64,000 nucleotides of DNA from Eubacteriales bacterium (GTDB lineage Bacteria > Bacillota > Clostridia > Lachnospirales > Lachnospiraceae). The position numbers and the translations under genes are program-made. Every line of letters starts with the position of its first letter. Position 1 is the first letter of the stretch. The DNA is taken from the NCBI GenBank assembly GCA_030524745.1, contig JAUNGC010000014.1, positions 1 to 64,000 on the forward strand. The letters run 5' to 3'. Of this stretch, positions 8,140 to 15,257 are shown piece by piece. The notes under the pieces are model-generated. The model had not been told where the DNA came from. It was given only the letters and a program-made list of their open reading frames with translations, and searched no databases.

Positions 8140-8227
8140 ATGTTACTCTACTTTTAGTAAACTGTCAATACTTTTTGTAGAGTTTTTTAAATTTTAGTAT
8201 TGATTTATTTCTACTTTCTGTTAGAAT
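8140..8227. promoter_or_regulatory. Divergent lysis/lysogeny switch region
   Basis: Two divergent promoters are visible. Leftward: TTGACA (8163-8168) with 17 bp to TAACAT (8140-8145). Rightward: TTGATT (8200-8205) with 16 bp to TAGAAT (8222-8227). Three related sites, CTACTTTTAGTA (8148-8159), TACTTTTTGTAG (8169-8180) and CTACTTTCTGTTAG (8211-8224), lie in or next to the promoter spacers. They are likely operators for the Cro-like and CI-like proteins. Confidence 0.65.
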
Positions 8228-8248
8228 CAAAGTATGGAGGTGAAACAC

Positions 8249-8635
8249 ATGTCAGAAGAAGATTATAAAAAAATTTTTTCCCGACAGTTGAATTACTATA
8301 TGAGTATCACTGGCAAAACACAGTCCGATATCATTAATGATCTTGGCTTTAATAAATCGGCCGTATCAACGTGGTGCAATGGAACTCGATTACCCAGAAT
8401 GGACAAGGTAGATGCTTTAGCTAAATATTTCGGCATCAATAGATCTGATCTTATCGAAAATAAAAATGAGTTATCTGAGCCATCATATTACCTCAATGAT
8501 GATGCTCGCGACATGGCTCAGTTCCTGTACGATAATCCGGAATATAAAGTTCTTTTTGATGCTTCCCGAAAAGTAAAAAAAGAAGATATAGAAATCGTAA
8601 AAATTATGCTGGATAAATTCAAAGGCAAGGATTAA
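8249..8635 (+). CDS. CI-like XRE-family repressor
   Basis: A 128-aa repressor. The N-terminal HTH spans ~residues 5-70 (SITGKTQSDIINDLGFNKSA, recognition helix VSTWCNGTRLPRMDK). The C-terminal half is a short helical region ending DIEIVKIMLDKFKGKD with no LexA-type serine/lysine protease, so inactivation would not be by self-cleavage. The ATG at 8249 is chosen because GGAGGTG sits 8 nt before it; an ATG five codons earlier overlaps the ribosome site. The neighbouring ImmA-type peptidase suggests cleavage-based induction as in ICEBs1. Confidence 0.85.
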   Translation: MSEEDYKKIFSRQLNYYMSITGKTQSDIINDLGFNKSAVSTWCNGTRLPRMDKVDALAKYFGINRSDLIENKNELSEPSYYLNDDARDMAQFLYDNPEYKVLFDASRKVKKEDIEIVKIMLDKFKGKD

Positions 8636-8692
8636 GTCCGTTTTATTGGACTTATTCTATGATATACTTTGTTCCAAAAGGAGTGATTATAC

Positions 8693-8911
8693 ATGGAACA
8701 AATTTTTACCAAATACGCCGATATGCCAGGAACAATCCGAGCCTACACTGCTGCTTGCGCGGATGGCTCCTATACCATTGTTTTAAACAGCCGACTTTGT
8801 TTTGAACTTCAACAAAAGGCTTATTTGCATGAAATGGCCCATATCAATAATGGGGACTATGAAATACAAACCGATGTCGGCATCCTTGAAAGCCAACGTC
8901 ATAAAAACTGA
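8693..8911 (+). CDS. Small ImmA/IrrE-type metallopeptidase
   Basis: A 72-aa zinc peptidase of the ImmA/IrrE group. The HExxH motif is seen in YLHEMAHINNGDY (residues ~44-56), preceded by SYTIVLNSRLC. Short versions of ~70-80 residues are common in clostridial prophages, so it need not be truncated. ImmA cleaves the cognate XRE repressor to induce an integrated element. The AAAAGGAGTG ribosome site and the 57-nt gap after the repressor gene indicate co-transcription. Confidence 0.8.
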   Translation: MEQIFTKYADMPGTIRAYTAACADGSYTIVLNSRLCFELQQKAYLHEMAHINNGDYEIQTDVGILESQRHKN

Positions 8912-9006
8912 TACCAAATATGGAACGATTACAAATTGTATGTTATGTGATATGGTGGTATTAAACATATGTAGCAGAATCATAACAAATGAGGGAGGAT
9001 CAGAAC

Positions 9007-10404
9007 ATGGCACTAATCAACTGTCCAGAATGCGGTCGAGAAATATCAGATAAAGCAGTTTCTTGCCCACACTGTGGATATCCGATTGAAAAACTTCTAT
9101 CAAAAAATGAATTCACTTCTTCAGAAGAAGTGGATACTCGCGCATTTCAGGATAACGACGTTTCTCAGTCAGAACCAAATCGTTGCAAAATCTGCGGAAA
9201 GGCATTGATTGACAATACACACGTATACTGTGATGCGTGCAGAGTGAACATAAAAAAAACTGCTTATGCAACGCGGGCCAGTTCAAAAATGAAAAAGGCT
9301 GATAATCAGATAGATATGGGGAATATGTTAATGACTACAACCAGATGGCTTGTGGCTGCGTTCATAGTTTTACTTGCGATCTGTCTATTTGCAGCGTGTG
9401 GCATTAAAGGAGTCTTTACATTTATTCTTTTAATGATATGTAGTTTCTTTATTTCTCCATTATCGAAGAAAGTTTCAAAATCTCTTCCTAAATGGTTAAA
9501 GGTAACAATCCCAATCGTCTTTTTCTTCGCAGCTATAATAGTAACACCCTCATCAAACTCTAAAGATACTGCAAGTATTTCTGAAGTAGAAGGCATTGAA
9601 CAGACAGAAATAGAGAAGGAAACACCTATTGCTATCGCAACAGCAAGTTCCGAAGAAAATATTGTAAGCGAAATGGAATCTGAATTATCTTCTGAAACAG
9701 AACCTTCCGATATCATTTACGAAGATATTTTTGATTTGGAGTTAAAAGAAAATTGGAGCGATTATCACGAAAAATACATAAGAACTACGTTTGAAGTAGG
9801 CAGATGCGAAGATGAATATATTGAATCTTCATATAAAGATGGCTATCTCAGAATTTATCCTGACAATTATAGAGAATTTGAGTATGGCGATTATATTACT
9901 GTTAGCGGAAAAATAACTGGTAAAACAGGAAGTTATGTGGAAATTGAAGAGGGTCATATCGAAGAGTCCGGAAGTGACGCTTTATCTACATATGATGAAG
10001 AACTTTCTGCTTATAATGAACGTAAAGCAATAGAAGCGGCTGAATATGAAGCTTCGTTCAAAGAAGAAGCTGAGAAAGTATCATATGAAAATCTCGCAAG
10101 ATATTCAGATACTTACAAGGATATAAAAATCAAAATTACTGTGACCATAAAAGAGGTTCAAAAAAAAGATAGCTTACTTTTTGCTGATTCGTATATCGCC
10201 AGTATGTCCGGCAATGAAATTGCAGTTTACGATGAAAGAGAAACTAAAGAACCCAAATTACTGGAAGGCGATAAAGTAATTATCTATGGATATGGTAATG
10301 GTCTTACAGAAATAAAAACTTATGACCGTTCTGGTATTATTCCCAAAGTTATTGACAAGCGTAAAATACCTGCAATAACCATAGAATTTATAGAGATACA
10401 ATAA
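9007..10404 (+). CDS. Zinc-ribbon membrane protein with OB-like domains
   Basis: A 465-aa protein starting MALINCPECGREISDKAVSC; the ATG follows GGGAGGA, so the upstream ATG at 8989 is rejected. Residues 6-26 form a CxxC...CxxC zinc ribbon and a second one (CKICGKALIDNTHVYCDAC) lies at ~55-75. Two or three transmembrane segments span ~110-175. The rest is extracytoplasmic or cytoplasmic and acidic, with two regions resembling tRNA_anti-like OB folds (around 235-315 and 365-460, each of the kind GDYITVSGKITGKTGSYVEI). It follows the ImmA gene on the lysogenic side of the switch and is AT-rich. Function is unknown; expression in the lysogen suggests a conversion or exclusion role. Confidence 0.75.
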   Translation: MALINCPECGREISDKAVSCPHCGYPIEKLLSKNEFTSSEEVDTRAFQDNDVSQSEPNRCKICGKALIDNTHVYCDACRVNIKKTAYATRASSKMKKADNQIDMGNMLMTTTRWLVAAFIVLLAICLFAACGIKGVFTFILLMICSFFISPLSKKVSKSLPKWLKVTIPIVFFFAAIIVTPSSNSKDTASISEVEGIEQTEIEKETPIAIATASSEENIVSEMESELSSETEPSDIIYEDIFDLELKENWSDYHEKYIRTTFEVGRCEDEYIESSYKDGYLRIYPDNYREFEYGDYITVSGKITGKTGSYVEIEEGHIEESGSDALSTYDEELSAYNERKAIEAAEYEASFKEEAEKVSYENLARYSDTYKDIKIKITVTIKEVQKKDSLLFADSYIASMSGNEIAVYDERETKEPKLLEGDKVIIYGYGNGLTEIKTYDRSGIIPKVIDKRKIPAITIEFIEIQ

Positions 10405-10515
10405 CTGAAACAGTCCCGGCTCCCCATCGGGGCGCACCTTGATAATATACTTACCCGGGCAGCCGGGGGACGTGCTCCATTCCCGTTCCGAGTCTTGCGG
10501 AAAGGAGTGGTATTT

Positions 10516-10599
10516 ATGAGTACATATGAGGAATTTATGATAATCCTGACCACTGCGTTACTGATCGTCGCGATTCTGACTTATACACATAAAAAATAG
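10516..10599 (+). CDS. Type I hydrophobic toxin, copy 1
   Basis: A 27-codon gene encoding MSTYEEFMIILTTALLIVAI followed by a basic tail ending THKK. It fits the putative holin-like toxin group (Hol_Tox family) of Firmicutes: Tyr-Glu near the start, one membrane helix, and a short lysine-rich C-terminus. AAAGGAGTGG lies upstream of the ATG. The stop overlaps the stem of a hairpin terminator (AAAAAATAGCCGTC ... GACGACTATTTTTT). An antisense RNA promoter faces it from downstream. Overexpressed peptides of this class depolarise the cell membrane; here activity is inferred from sequence. Confidence 0.8.
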   Translation: MSTYEEFMIILTTALLIVAILTYTHKK

Positions 10600-10689
10600 C
10601 CGTCCTGCCCTCGCAAAGCTGACGACTATTTTTTAGTTCAATGTTTCGCCGGGACGGGTGAGGTGCATTCACCTTCCGGCTGTCCTGTT
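10591..10689 (-). ncRNA. Predicted antisense antitoxin RNA, copy 1
   Basis: Predicted from the consensus minus-strand promoter at 10696-10724 and the bidirectional hairpin at ~10591-10632, giving an RNA of about 100 nt. It would be complementary to the 3' end of the toxin mRNA, including the last codons, the stop and the terminator stem, as in TxpA/RatA and BsrG/SR4 systems. Start and end are estimates from promoter and U-run positions. Confidence 0.65.
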
Positions 10690-10695
10690 AAGTAT

Positions 10696-10724
10696 ATTAT
10701 ATGTCAAAGTATACTTAATGTCAA
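10696..10724 (-). promoter_or_regulatory. Antisense promoter, copy 1
   Basis: Minus-strand TTGACA (10719-10724), exactly 17 bp, TATAAT (10696-10701): a full consensus sigma-A promoter reading toward the toxin gene. A second TTGACA lies within the spacer. Confidence 0.8.
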
Positions 10725-10837
10725 ACTGAAAAAGCCCCGGCGCCGCGCCCGGGCCCCAACATCATAATATACTTACCAAGGCAGCCGGGAGGGCTGGCAT
10801 GCCATCCGATCTGAGTCTTGCAGAAAGGATGATGCTT

Positions 10838-10918
10838 ATGAGTACATATGAGGAATTTATGGTTATTTTAACCGTTGCGCTGCTCATCGTAGCAATTCTG
10901 AATATCAAAAATAAGTAA
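10838..10918 (+). CDS. Type I hydrophobic toxin, copy 2
   Basis: A 26-codon paralogue of copy 1, sharing MSTYEEFM and the membrane helix (VILTVALLIVAILN) and ending IKNK. AGAAAGGATG precedes the ATG. As in copy 1 the stop lies in a hairpin (ATAAGTAAGC ... GCTTACTTAT). The two peptides are identical over the first eight residues and differ in the tail, and the UTRs have diverged clearly, so this is an old duplication with both copies apparently intact. Different antitoxin sequences suggest each RNA could be specific to its own toxin mRNA. Confidence 0.8.
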   Translation: MSTYEEFMVILTVALLIVAILNIKNK

Positions 10919-11018
10919 GCCGCCCTGTTTCCTTGGCCGGATGGGCAGCTTACTTATAGTAACTGTTTTATAATCCGCCAGAACGGATAGGTTTCGTCTA
11001 TCTTCCGGCTGTCTTGTT
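10907..11018 (-). ncRNA. Predicted antisense antitoxin RNA, copy 2
   Basis: Same arrangement as copy 1: the promoter at 11025-11053 would start an RNA near 11018 that ends at the hairpin whose minus-strand side is followed by a run of T at ~10907-10911. It overlaps the toxin stop codon region and the 3' UTR. Ends are estimates. Confidence 0.65.
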
Positions 11019-11024
11019 AAGTAC

Positions 11025-11053
11025 ATTATAGCCCAATGTACATACAATGTCAA
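11025..11053 (-). promoter_or_regulatory. Antisense promoter, copy 2
   Basis: Minus-strand TTGACA (11048-11053), 17 bp, TATAAT (11025-11030), again full consensus. The hexamers and spacing are kept between copies although the spacer has diverged, which points to selection on the promoter. Confidence 0.8.
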
Positions 11054-11067
11054 ACTTTTTGGCAATG

Positions 11068-11092
11068 AAAAAGCCCCGGCGGCAACCGGAGC
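11068..11092 (-). terminator. Minus-strand terminator before antisense promoter 2
   Basis: On the minus strand GCTCCGG, a short loop, CCGGGGC and TTTTT form a rho-independent terminator. It would insulate the antitoxin promoter from transcription coming from the recombinase side. A similar GC-rich hairpin with a T-run is present at about 10731-10757 in copy 1. Confidence 0.55.
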
Positions 11093-11274
11093 AATTCCCG
11101 AAAACTATACAGGCCCGGAGACCGGTACAATCTTCCATCAACAAGCAGATTATACCACATTTCTCCGGCACCTGTACAGGTGTCTTTTTTGCACCCAAAA
11201 ATATTTCTGTGCGACGTCGCACAAGGAATCAGGGACAGGCAGGCACCAATACACTGTACAAGGAGGATGATCCC

Positions 11275-12693
11275 ATGAAGCAGGAACAGACAGCTCCGCC
11301 CAAAATCCAGCGGGCAGCAATCTATATCCGCGTCTCCACTGCGGAACAGGTGGTTCACGGCAAGTCCCTGCAGGCACAGATGGAATACCTGCAGCACTAC
11401 GCCGACGAGCACGGCATGAAGGTGGTCGGCATTTACGCTGACGAGGGGCAGACGGCACGCAAGGAATTGAAGAAGCGCAAGGCGATCCACCAGCTTCTGG
11501 CGGCGGTGAAGCGCGATGAAGTGGACGTGATCCTCTTCTGGCGGATGGACCGATGGTTCCGATCGGTGTCGGACTTCTACAAGGTGCAGGATATTCTGGA
11601 CGCCCACGAATGTATCTGGATCTCCACGTCGGAACCGAATATCAGCATGGAGACCAGAGACGGGCGTCTGAATCTGAACCTGGTGCTGACGATCGGCCAG
11701 AACGAGGTGGACACTACCAGCGAACGCATTCGTTTCACCGTGGACAACATGATCCAGAATGGTCGCGTGGTCTGGGGCGACGCCAACCTTCCATTGGGAT
11801 TCCGGATCCAGAACGACAACGGCAGGAAGCGGATCGTGAAAGATGAGACACAGGCGCCTATGGTGGACGAATTTTTCCGTTATTTCCTCACCCACCACAA
11901 CAAAAAGAAAACGGTCCTGCACATGCAGGAGACCTTCGGTATCGAGTTTTCCTACAGTATGCTACGCACGATGCTCACCAGCGAATTCTACATCGGGAAG
12001 TACCGGGACAATGAAAACTACTGCCCCGCTTATCTGACGCCGGAACAATGGAAGGAAGTTCAGTCAATCGCAAAGCGCAACATCAAAATGCAGCGCTCCG
12101 GCCGGATCTATCTCTTTACCGGACTGATGCGCTGCCCTGTGTGCGGCCAGAAACTTGCCGGGACTGGATGCAGTTCCATCATCAACCGCAGGACCCGCGA
12201 AAGACGGACATACTGCTATTATCGGTGCAACCGCGCGCTGACGGACAACTGCTGCTCTTACACGCACAAAGTCAGTCAGAATCTGATCGAGGAATATCTT
12301 TTGGAAAACCTGTTCTCCGAGTTTGCCGATTACCGGATCCGGATGGAAAAGATCGCTGAGGAAAAGAAACTGCAGCGCCAGTCCCGCACACCGGAGAAAA
12401 TCCGCGCGGAACTGGAGCGCGTCAATTATATGTATATGAAAGAGCGCCTTACCTTTGAAGCCTATGAGAAGGAGTACCAGCGCTTGGAAGACGAACTGAA
12501 AAATTCTCTGGCGGAAAGCAGCTTGCTTCCGGAGAAACGGGATTTTTCCAAAATAGAAACACTGATGCAGGGGGACTTAAGACAGATTTACGCCTCTCTG
12601 GATCAGGAGCACCGACAGGGATTTTGGCACGGAATTATAGAAGAAATTCATCTGGATTCTGATAACAAGGTGGTTTCAGTGGACTTTTTGTAA
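11275..12693 (+). CDS. Large serine recombinase (integrase)
   Basis: Site-specific recombinase, 472 aa, that integrates and excises the element. The resolvase domain begins AAIYIRVSTAEQVVHGKSLQ with catalytic Ser in YIRVST, followed by an arginine-rich FWRMDRWFRSVSDFYKVQDI region and the helix carrying ERIRF. A Recombinase domain (~165-260), a zinc ribbon (CPVCGQKLAGTGC ... YYRCNRA ... CCSYTH) and a C-terminal coiled coil follow. The start at 11275 has AGGAGG eight bases before it; the frame is open further upstream but without a ribosome site. It is the last gene before the element/host junction, as expected for an integrase. Confidence 0.9.
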   Translation: MKQEQTAPPKIQRAAIYIRVSTAEQVVHGKSLQAQMEYLQHYADEHGMKVVGIYADEGQTARKELKKRKAIHQLLAAVKRDEVDVILFWRMDRWFRSVSDFYKVQDILDAHECIWISTSEPNISMETRDGRLNLNLVLTIGQNEVDTTSERIRFTVDNMIQNGRVVWGDANLPLGFRIQNDNGRKRIVKDETQAPMVDEFFRYFLTHHNKKKTVLHMQETFGIEFSYSMLRTMLTSEFYIGKYRDNENYCPAYLTPEQWKEVQSIAKRNIKMQRSGRIYLFTGLMRCPVCGQKLAGTGCSSIINRRTRERRTYCYYRCNRALTDNCCSYTHKVSQNLIEEYLLENLFSEFADYRIRMEKIAEEKKLQRQSRTPEKIRAELERVNYMYMKERLTFEAYEKEYQRLEDELKNSLAESSLLPEKRDFSKIETLMQGDLRQIYASLDQEHRQGFWHGIIEEIHLDSDNKVVSVDFL

Positions 12694-12748
12694 TGAATTT
12701 GTAAAGAATTATGTAAATCTATTCCCTTTCAAGGAAATCTCCTATTCT

Positions 12749-12791
12749 CGCAAACCCGCATAAATACTGGGCTTGCGGGCTTCAAATTTTT
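12749..12791 (+). terminator. Terminator after recombinase
   Basis: CGCAAACCC pairs with GGGCTTGCG (one mismatch), followed by a T-rich tail (CAAATTTTT). It closes the rightward transcript at the edge of the element. Confidence 0.5.
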
Positions 12792-12799
12792 GTCTTGTA

Positions 12800-12830
12800 C
12801 TAACGGGATTGCTCCAAACCCGGTAATTAA
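12800..12830. other. Element/host junction (attachment site)
   Basis: The reading frame of the lipoprotein fragment follows its family up to LELITGFGA (codon boundary near 12810) and then turns into unrelated residues. This places one attachment-site half within about 12,805-12,825, on the sequence GGGTTTGGAGC. The exact crossover dinucleotide cannot be fixed without the other end of the element, which lies outside the window. Confidence 0.55.
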
Positions 12831-13184
12831 TTCCAGATCAATTCCTTCTTCTTCAAAGTATCCTTCCTCGATCGCCACGTACATAGGCGCATAAAAAATG
12901 GAGTGCGCCACTTCATTCAGTCTCACCTTCGCGGCTGTCTGATTGTCGCCTCCCTTTTCTCCGGTTGCCGTCGTTGCGCCGCAGGCAGTCAGGCAGGTTA
13001 ACAACAGCGCTGCCAGCGCAGAAAAAATCAAAAGCTTCTTTTTCATCATATCCTCCGATATGCCAAGTTGGTATATCATATGCATCAAAAGTAAAAAGGT
13101 GCTTTCTGACATCCTTCTGTCAAATCAACTTTCGGTCACCCGTTTTCCTTTTTCCGACATTGACGTTTTTGTGCAATAAAAAAA

Positions 13185-13206
13185 GCCGACCGCCCGGCCG
13201 GCTTTT
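13185..13206. terminator. Bidirectional terminator
   Basis: GCCGACC-GCCC-GGCCGGC hairpin with TTTTC on the plus side and a run of T (AAAAAAA on plus) on the minus side. It separates the cold-shock gene from the truncated lipoprotein gene. Confidence 0.7.
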
Positions 13207-13382
13207 CTCCACGTGCGCTGTCATGCGCACGCCTGTCTCTTAATCACTTAGCTAGTTCGAATTCATTAAAAAAAGAATCTGTTTCTCTATTTAAAGAACA
13301 GGCACATAGGGTTATGATAAGACGCTTATAAGATCGCAAATCTTATAATTCATGACTGTAAAAAGTTCGCAAAACACTCTTC

Positions 13383-13583
13383 TTACAGTTTTGTTACGTT
13401 AACAGCCTGAGGACCTTTTTCACCCTGAACGACGTCATACTCTACAGCAGCGCCTTCTTCCAGAGATTTGAATCCTTCCATGTTCAGACCGGAGTAATGT
13501 ACGAATACATCATGACCAGCTTCATCGGAAATGAATCCATAGCCCTTCTGGTTGTTAAACCATTTAACTGTACCTTTGTTCAT
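13383..13583 (-). CDS. cspA: Cold shock protein
   Basis: A 66-aa single OB-fold RNA chaperone. RNP1 KGYGFI (residues ~13-18) and RNP2 VFVHY (~26-30) are intact, with the usual opening [12 protein letters not shown] and closing [10 protein letters not shown]. It binds single-stranded RNA and melts structure at low temperature or in stationary phase. A GGAGG site lies 8 nt before the ATG, and a leader of roughly 70 nt with a TTTACT/TATGCT promoter precedes it. Monocistronic. Downstream there is a palindrome TATAAGAT-cgca-AATCTTATA near 13327-13345. Confidence 0.93.
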   Translation of the reverse strand: MNKGTVKWFNNQKGYGFISDEAGHDVFVHYSGLNMEGFKSLEEGAAVEYDVVQGEKGPQAVNVTKL

Positions 13584-13786
13584 GTAGATACCTCCAAGAA
13601 AAATAAAATGTACTTGTTACATGACGAAAGCATACCACAATCAGGAAAAAAAGTAAAGACAAATTTAATATTTCGTCACCTATTCTCCCATATGCAGGTA
13701 ACGGATGAGTTCCGTCAAATTATCCCCAGGATACAGTAACTTCCGGCCGCATGCTGCGCCATTTTGGGTCCGCTATACAACTCAGC

Positions 13787-14080
13787 CTATTTTCCTTCCT
13801 TCACCCTGCCAAATACCAACTCGTAGCCATCATTTCCGTAGTTTAATGAGCGGTTTACACGGCTGATCGTCGCAGTGGAAGCCCCGGTCTTCTCCGCGAT
13901 ATCCAGATATGTTTTCCCTTTCTTAAGCATGGCAGCCACTTCAAAGCGCTGAGAGAGGGACAGCAATTCGTTTACTGTGCATAAATCTTCAAAAAAAGCG
14001 TAGCATTCTTCCTTGTTTTCCAAGGTCAGAATCGCTTCAAACAGATGGTCTACCGCTTCTGTTTTTATTTTTCTATTCAT
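13787..14080 (-). CDS. yerC: YerC/TrpR-like regulator
   Basis: A 97-aa TrpR-fold protein (YerC/YecD family) of Firmicutes. The HTH core is LSLSQRFEVAAMLKKGKTYL followed by DIAEKTGASTATISRVNRSL, in the second half of the protein. The family is a paralogue of the tryptophan repressor, but its ligand and targets are not settled; in clostridia the neighbours vary. It is monocistronic and divergent from the DUF1836 gene. Confidence 0.88.
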   Translation of the reverse strand: MNRKIKTEAVDHLFEAILTLENKEECYAFFEDLCTVNELLSLSQRFEVAAMLKKGKTYLDIAEKTGASTATISRVNRSLNYGNDGYELVFGRVKEGK

Positions 14081-14228
14081 CTGATTTCTACCCCTTTATC
14101 GTCGATGATATTAAACATACACAATCGAATTTTAACATATTAAAGTTGCAAAGTAAAGCAAATAAAATAGAATTTACACTTGCCATGTAGTATTAAAAAC
14201 TATATAATGAGGAAAAGGAGATTTAGCT

Positions 14229-14849
14229 ATGACACTGGAAACAGAAGATTTATTACAAAGCATTCTCAATAGTCTGGACCGCATTAATTATATCCGGCCA
14301 GAAGATATTCCTGACATTGAATTATACATGGATCAGGTTACCACCTTCATGGGAAGCCGGTTAAAAAGTTCTACCCGCTATCCGGATGAAGACAAGATTC
14401 TGACCAAAACCATGATTAATAATTATGCCAAGAACGATTTACTTCCGCCCCCTATTAAAAAGAAATATTCCAAGGAGCATGTTCTTGTCCTGATATTTAT
14501 TTACTACTTTAAAGGCTTTATGTCCATCAGCGACATTCAGACCATTTTAAAGCCGATCACGGATGAATTTTTCCAGAAAGAGGACGGTTTTAAGCTGGAA
14601 GACGTATATAACGAAGTGTTCAGTCTGGAAAAGGAAGAAGTTGAACAATTAAAACAGGATGTGACAGAGAAATTTCATAAATCCCAGGAAACGTTCAAAG
14701 ACTCTCCTCAAAAAGACCGGGAATTTCTGCAAATCTTCTCTTTCGTATGTCTTCTAAGCTTCGACGTTTACGTCAAAAAGCTGATTATAGAGAAGATGAT
14801 CGATTCTTACCGTGAAGAACTAAAGGCTGCACAGGAGCCAAAAACGTGA
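14229..14849 (+). CDS. DUF1836 protein
   Basis: A 206-aa protein of the DUF1836 family. The N-terminal ~100 residues contain a MerR-like winged helix region (YIRPEDIPDIELYMDQVTTF ... NYAKNDLLPPPIKKKYSKEH), then a helical C-terminal half with hydrophobic HVLVLIFIYYFKGFMSISDI. Such proteins occur near spore or regulatory genes in clostridia; a transcriptional role is inferred from the fold. AAGGAG precedes the ATG by 8 nt. Confidence 0.8.
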   Translation: MTLETEDLLQSILNSLDRINYIRPEDIPDIELYMDQVTTFMGSRLKSSTRYPDEDKILTKTMINNYAKNDLLPPPIKKKYSKEHVLVLIFIYYFKGFMSISDIQTILKPITDEFFQKEDGFKLEDVYNEVFSLEKEEVEQLKQDVTEKFHKSQETFKDSPQKDREFLQIFSFVCLLSFDVYVKKLIIEKMIDSYREELKAAQEPKT

Positions 14850-14953
14850 TGTTTCCGCCAATGGAACAAATTCCTCGAACAGCGTCTTTGTTTTTTTTCA
14901 ATTTAGGGCTTGATTCTTTTTCATAAAGTGGTAAAATGAATAAGTCAGCACAT

Positions 14954-15027
14954 GGAAGCATAGCTCAGCTGGGATGAGCGTTCGCCTCACACGCGAGAGG
15001 CCACGGGTTCGAGCCCCGTTGCTTCCA
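14954..15027 (+). tRNA. tRNA-Val(CAC)
   Basis: 74-nt cloverleaf: acceptor GGAAGCA/TGCTTCC, D arm TAGCTCAGCTGGGATGAGC, anticodon loop CTCACAC (anticodon CAC), T arm GGGTTCGAGCCCC, discriminator A; CCA is not encoded. A TTGATT-16 bp-TAAAAT promoter lies just upstream (about 14911-14938). Confidence 0.93.
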
Positions 15028-15056
15028 TTCAAAAACGGGAAGTTTTCTTCCCGCAT

Positions 15057-15129
15057 GGGCTCGTAGCTTAGCTGGGAAAGCGCTGCGTTCGCAACGCAGA
15101 GACCGTGGGTTCGAATCCCATCGGGTCCA
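15057..15129 (+). tRNA. tRNA-Ala(CGC)
   Basis: 73-nt cloverleaf: acceptor GGGCTCG/CGGGTCC with the G3-U70 wobble that marks alanine tRNAs, anticodon loop TTCGCAA (anticodon CGC), T arm GGGTTCGAATCCC, discriminator A. Co-transcribed with the valine tRNA 29 nt upstream. CGC is one of the rarer alanine anticodons. Confidence 0.93.
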
Positions 15130-15138
15130 TTCTTTTAC

Positions 15139-15175
15139 AAATCCGAATACCCATACCAGGTGTTCGGATTTTTTG
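15139..15175 (+). terminator. tRNA operon terminator
   Basis: AAATCCGAA ... TTCGGATTT stem followed by TTTT, 9 nt after the alanine tRNA. Confidence 0.8.
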
Positions 15176-15257
15176 TGTTCTTTTCCGCTGAAAAATCATT
15201 TTTCTCATAACATTTTGGAGCGCCCCGGCATACTTTATATCAAAATCAAAAGAGGGA

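Larger units (their letters stand above)
10405..11060. repeat. Tandem duplication of toxin-antitoxin unit
   Basis: Two diverged copies of a unit of roughly 325 bp lie head to tail (about 10405-10730 and 10731-11060). Each contains the same elements in the same order. These are a GC-rich start, AATATACTTACC (putative toxin -10 region), GGCAGCCGGG, GAGTCTTGC, a ribosome site, the small toxin ORF beginning MSTYEEFM, a hairpin terminator, CTTCCGGCTGTC, and a minus-strand promoter. Confidence 0.8.
12729..13046 (-). pseudogene. NMT1/SsuA-type lipoprotein, truncated by the prophage
   Basis: N-terminal 78 or so codons of an ABC transporter substrate-binding lipoprotein. It has a signal peptide MKKKLLIFSALAALLLTCLT with lipobox LTAC, then the typical family opening VRLNEVAHSIFYAPMYVAIE followed by EGYFEEEGIDLELITGFGA. 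Intact members are ~330 aa and continue with a segment like GADKTMTAVLSG. Here the sequence changes to non-homologous IPLVQDKNLKPASP and stops, because the serine-recombinase element is inserted. The family binds thiamine precursors, taurine/sulfonates or similar nitrogenous ligands. A GGAGG site supports the tandem ATGs at 13049/13046. The rest of the gene should sit beyond the far end of the element. Confidence 0.8.

Noticed and set aside
8693-8911. Truncated ImmA gene
   Set aside because: 72 residues is within the range of short phage ImmA proteins, and the HExxH motif and ribosome site are intact.
10405-11060. CRISPR array
   Set aside because: Only two diverged copies of a 325-bp unit, each containing a gene; no short repeats with regular spacers anywhere in the window.
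11050-11922. 290-codon minus-strand frame opposite the recombinase
   Set aside because: Lies antisense to the catalytic domain of the recombinase and has no start signal.
13210-13382. tRNA-like sequence (TAGCTAGTTCGAATTC) after the cold-shock gene
   Set aside because: No cloverleaf can be formed; only short hairpins are present.
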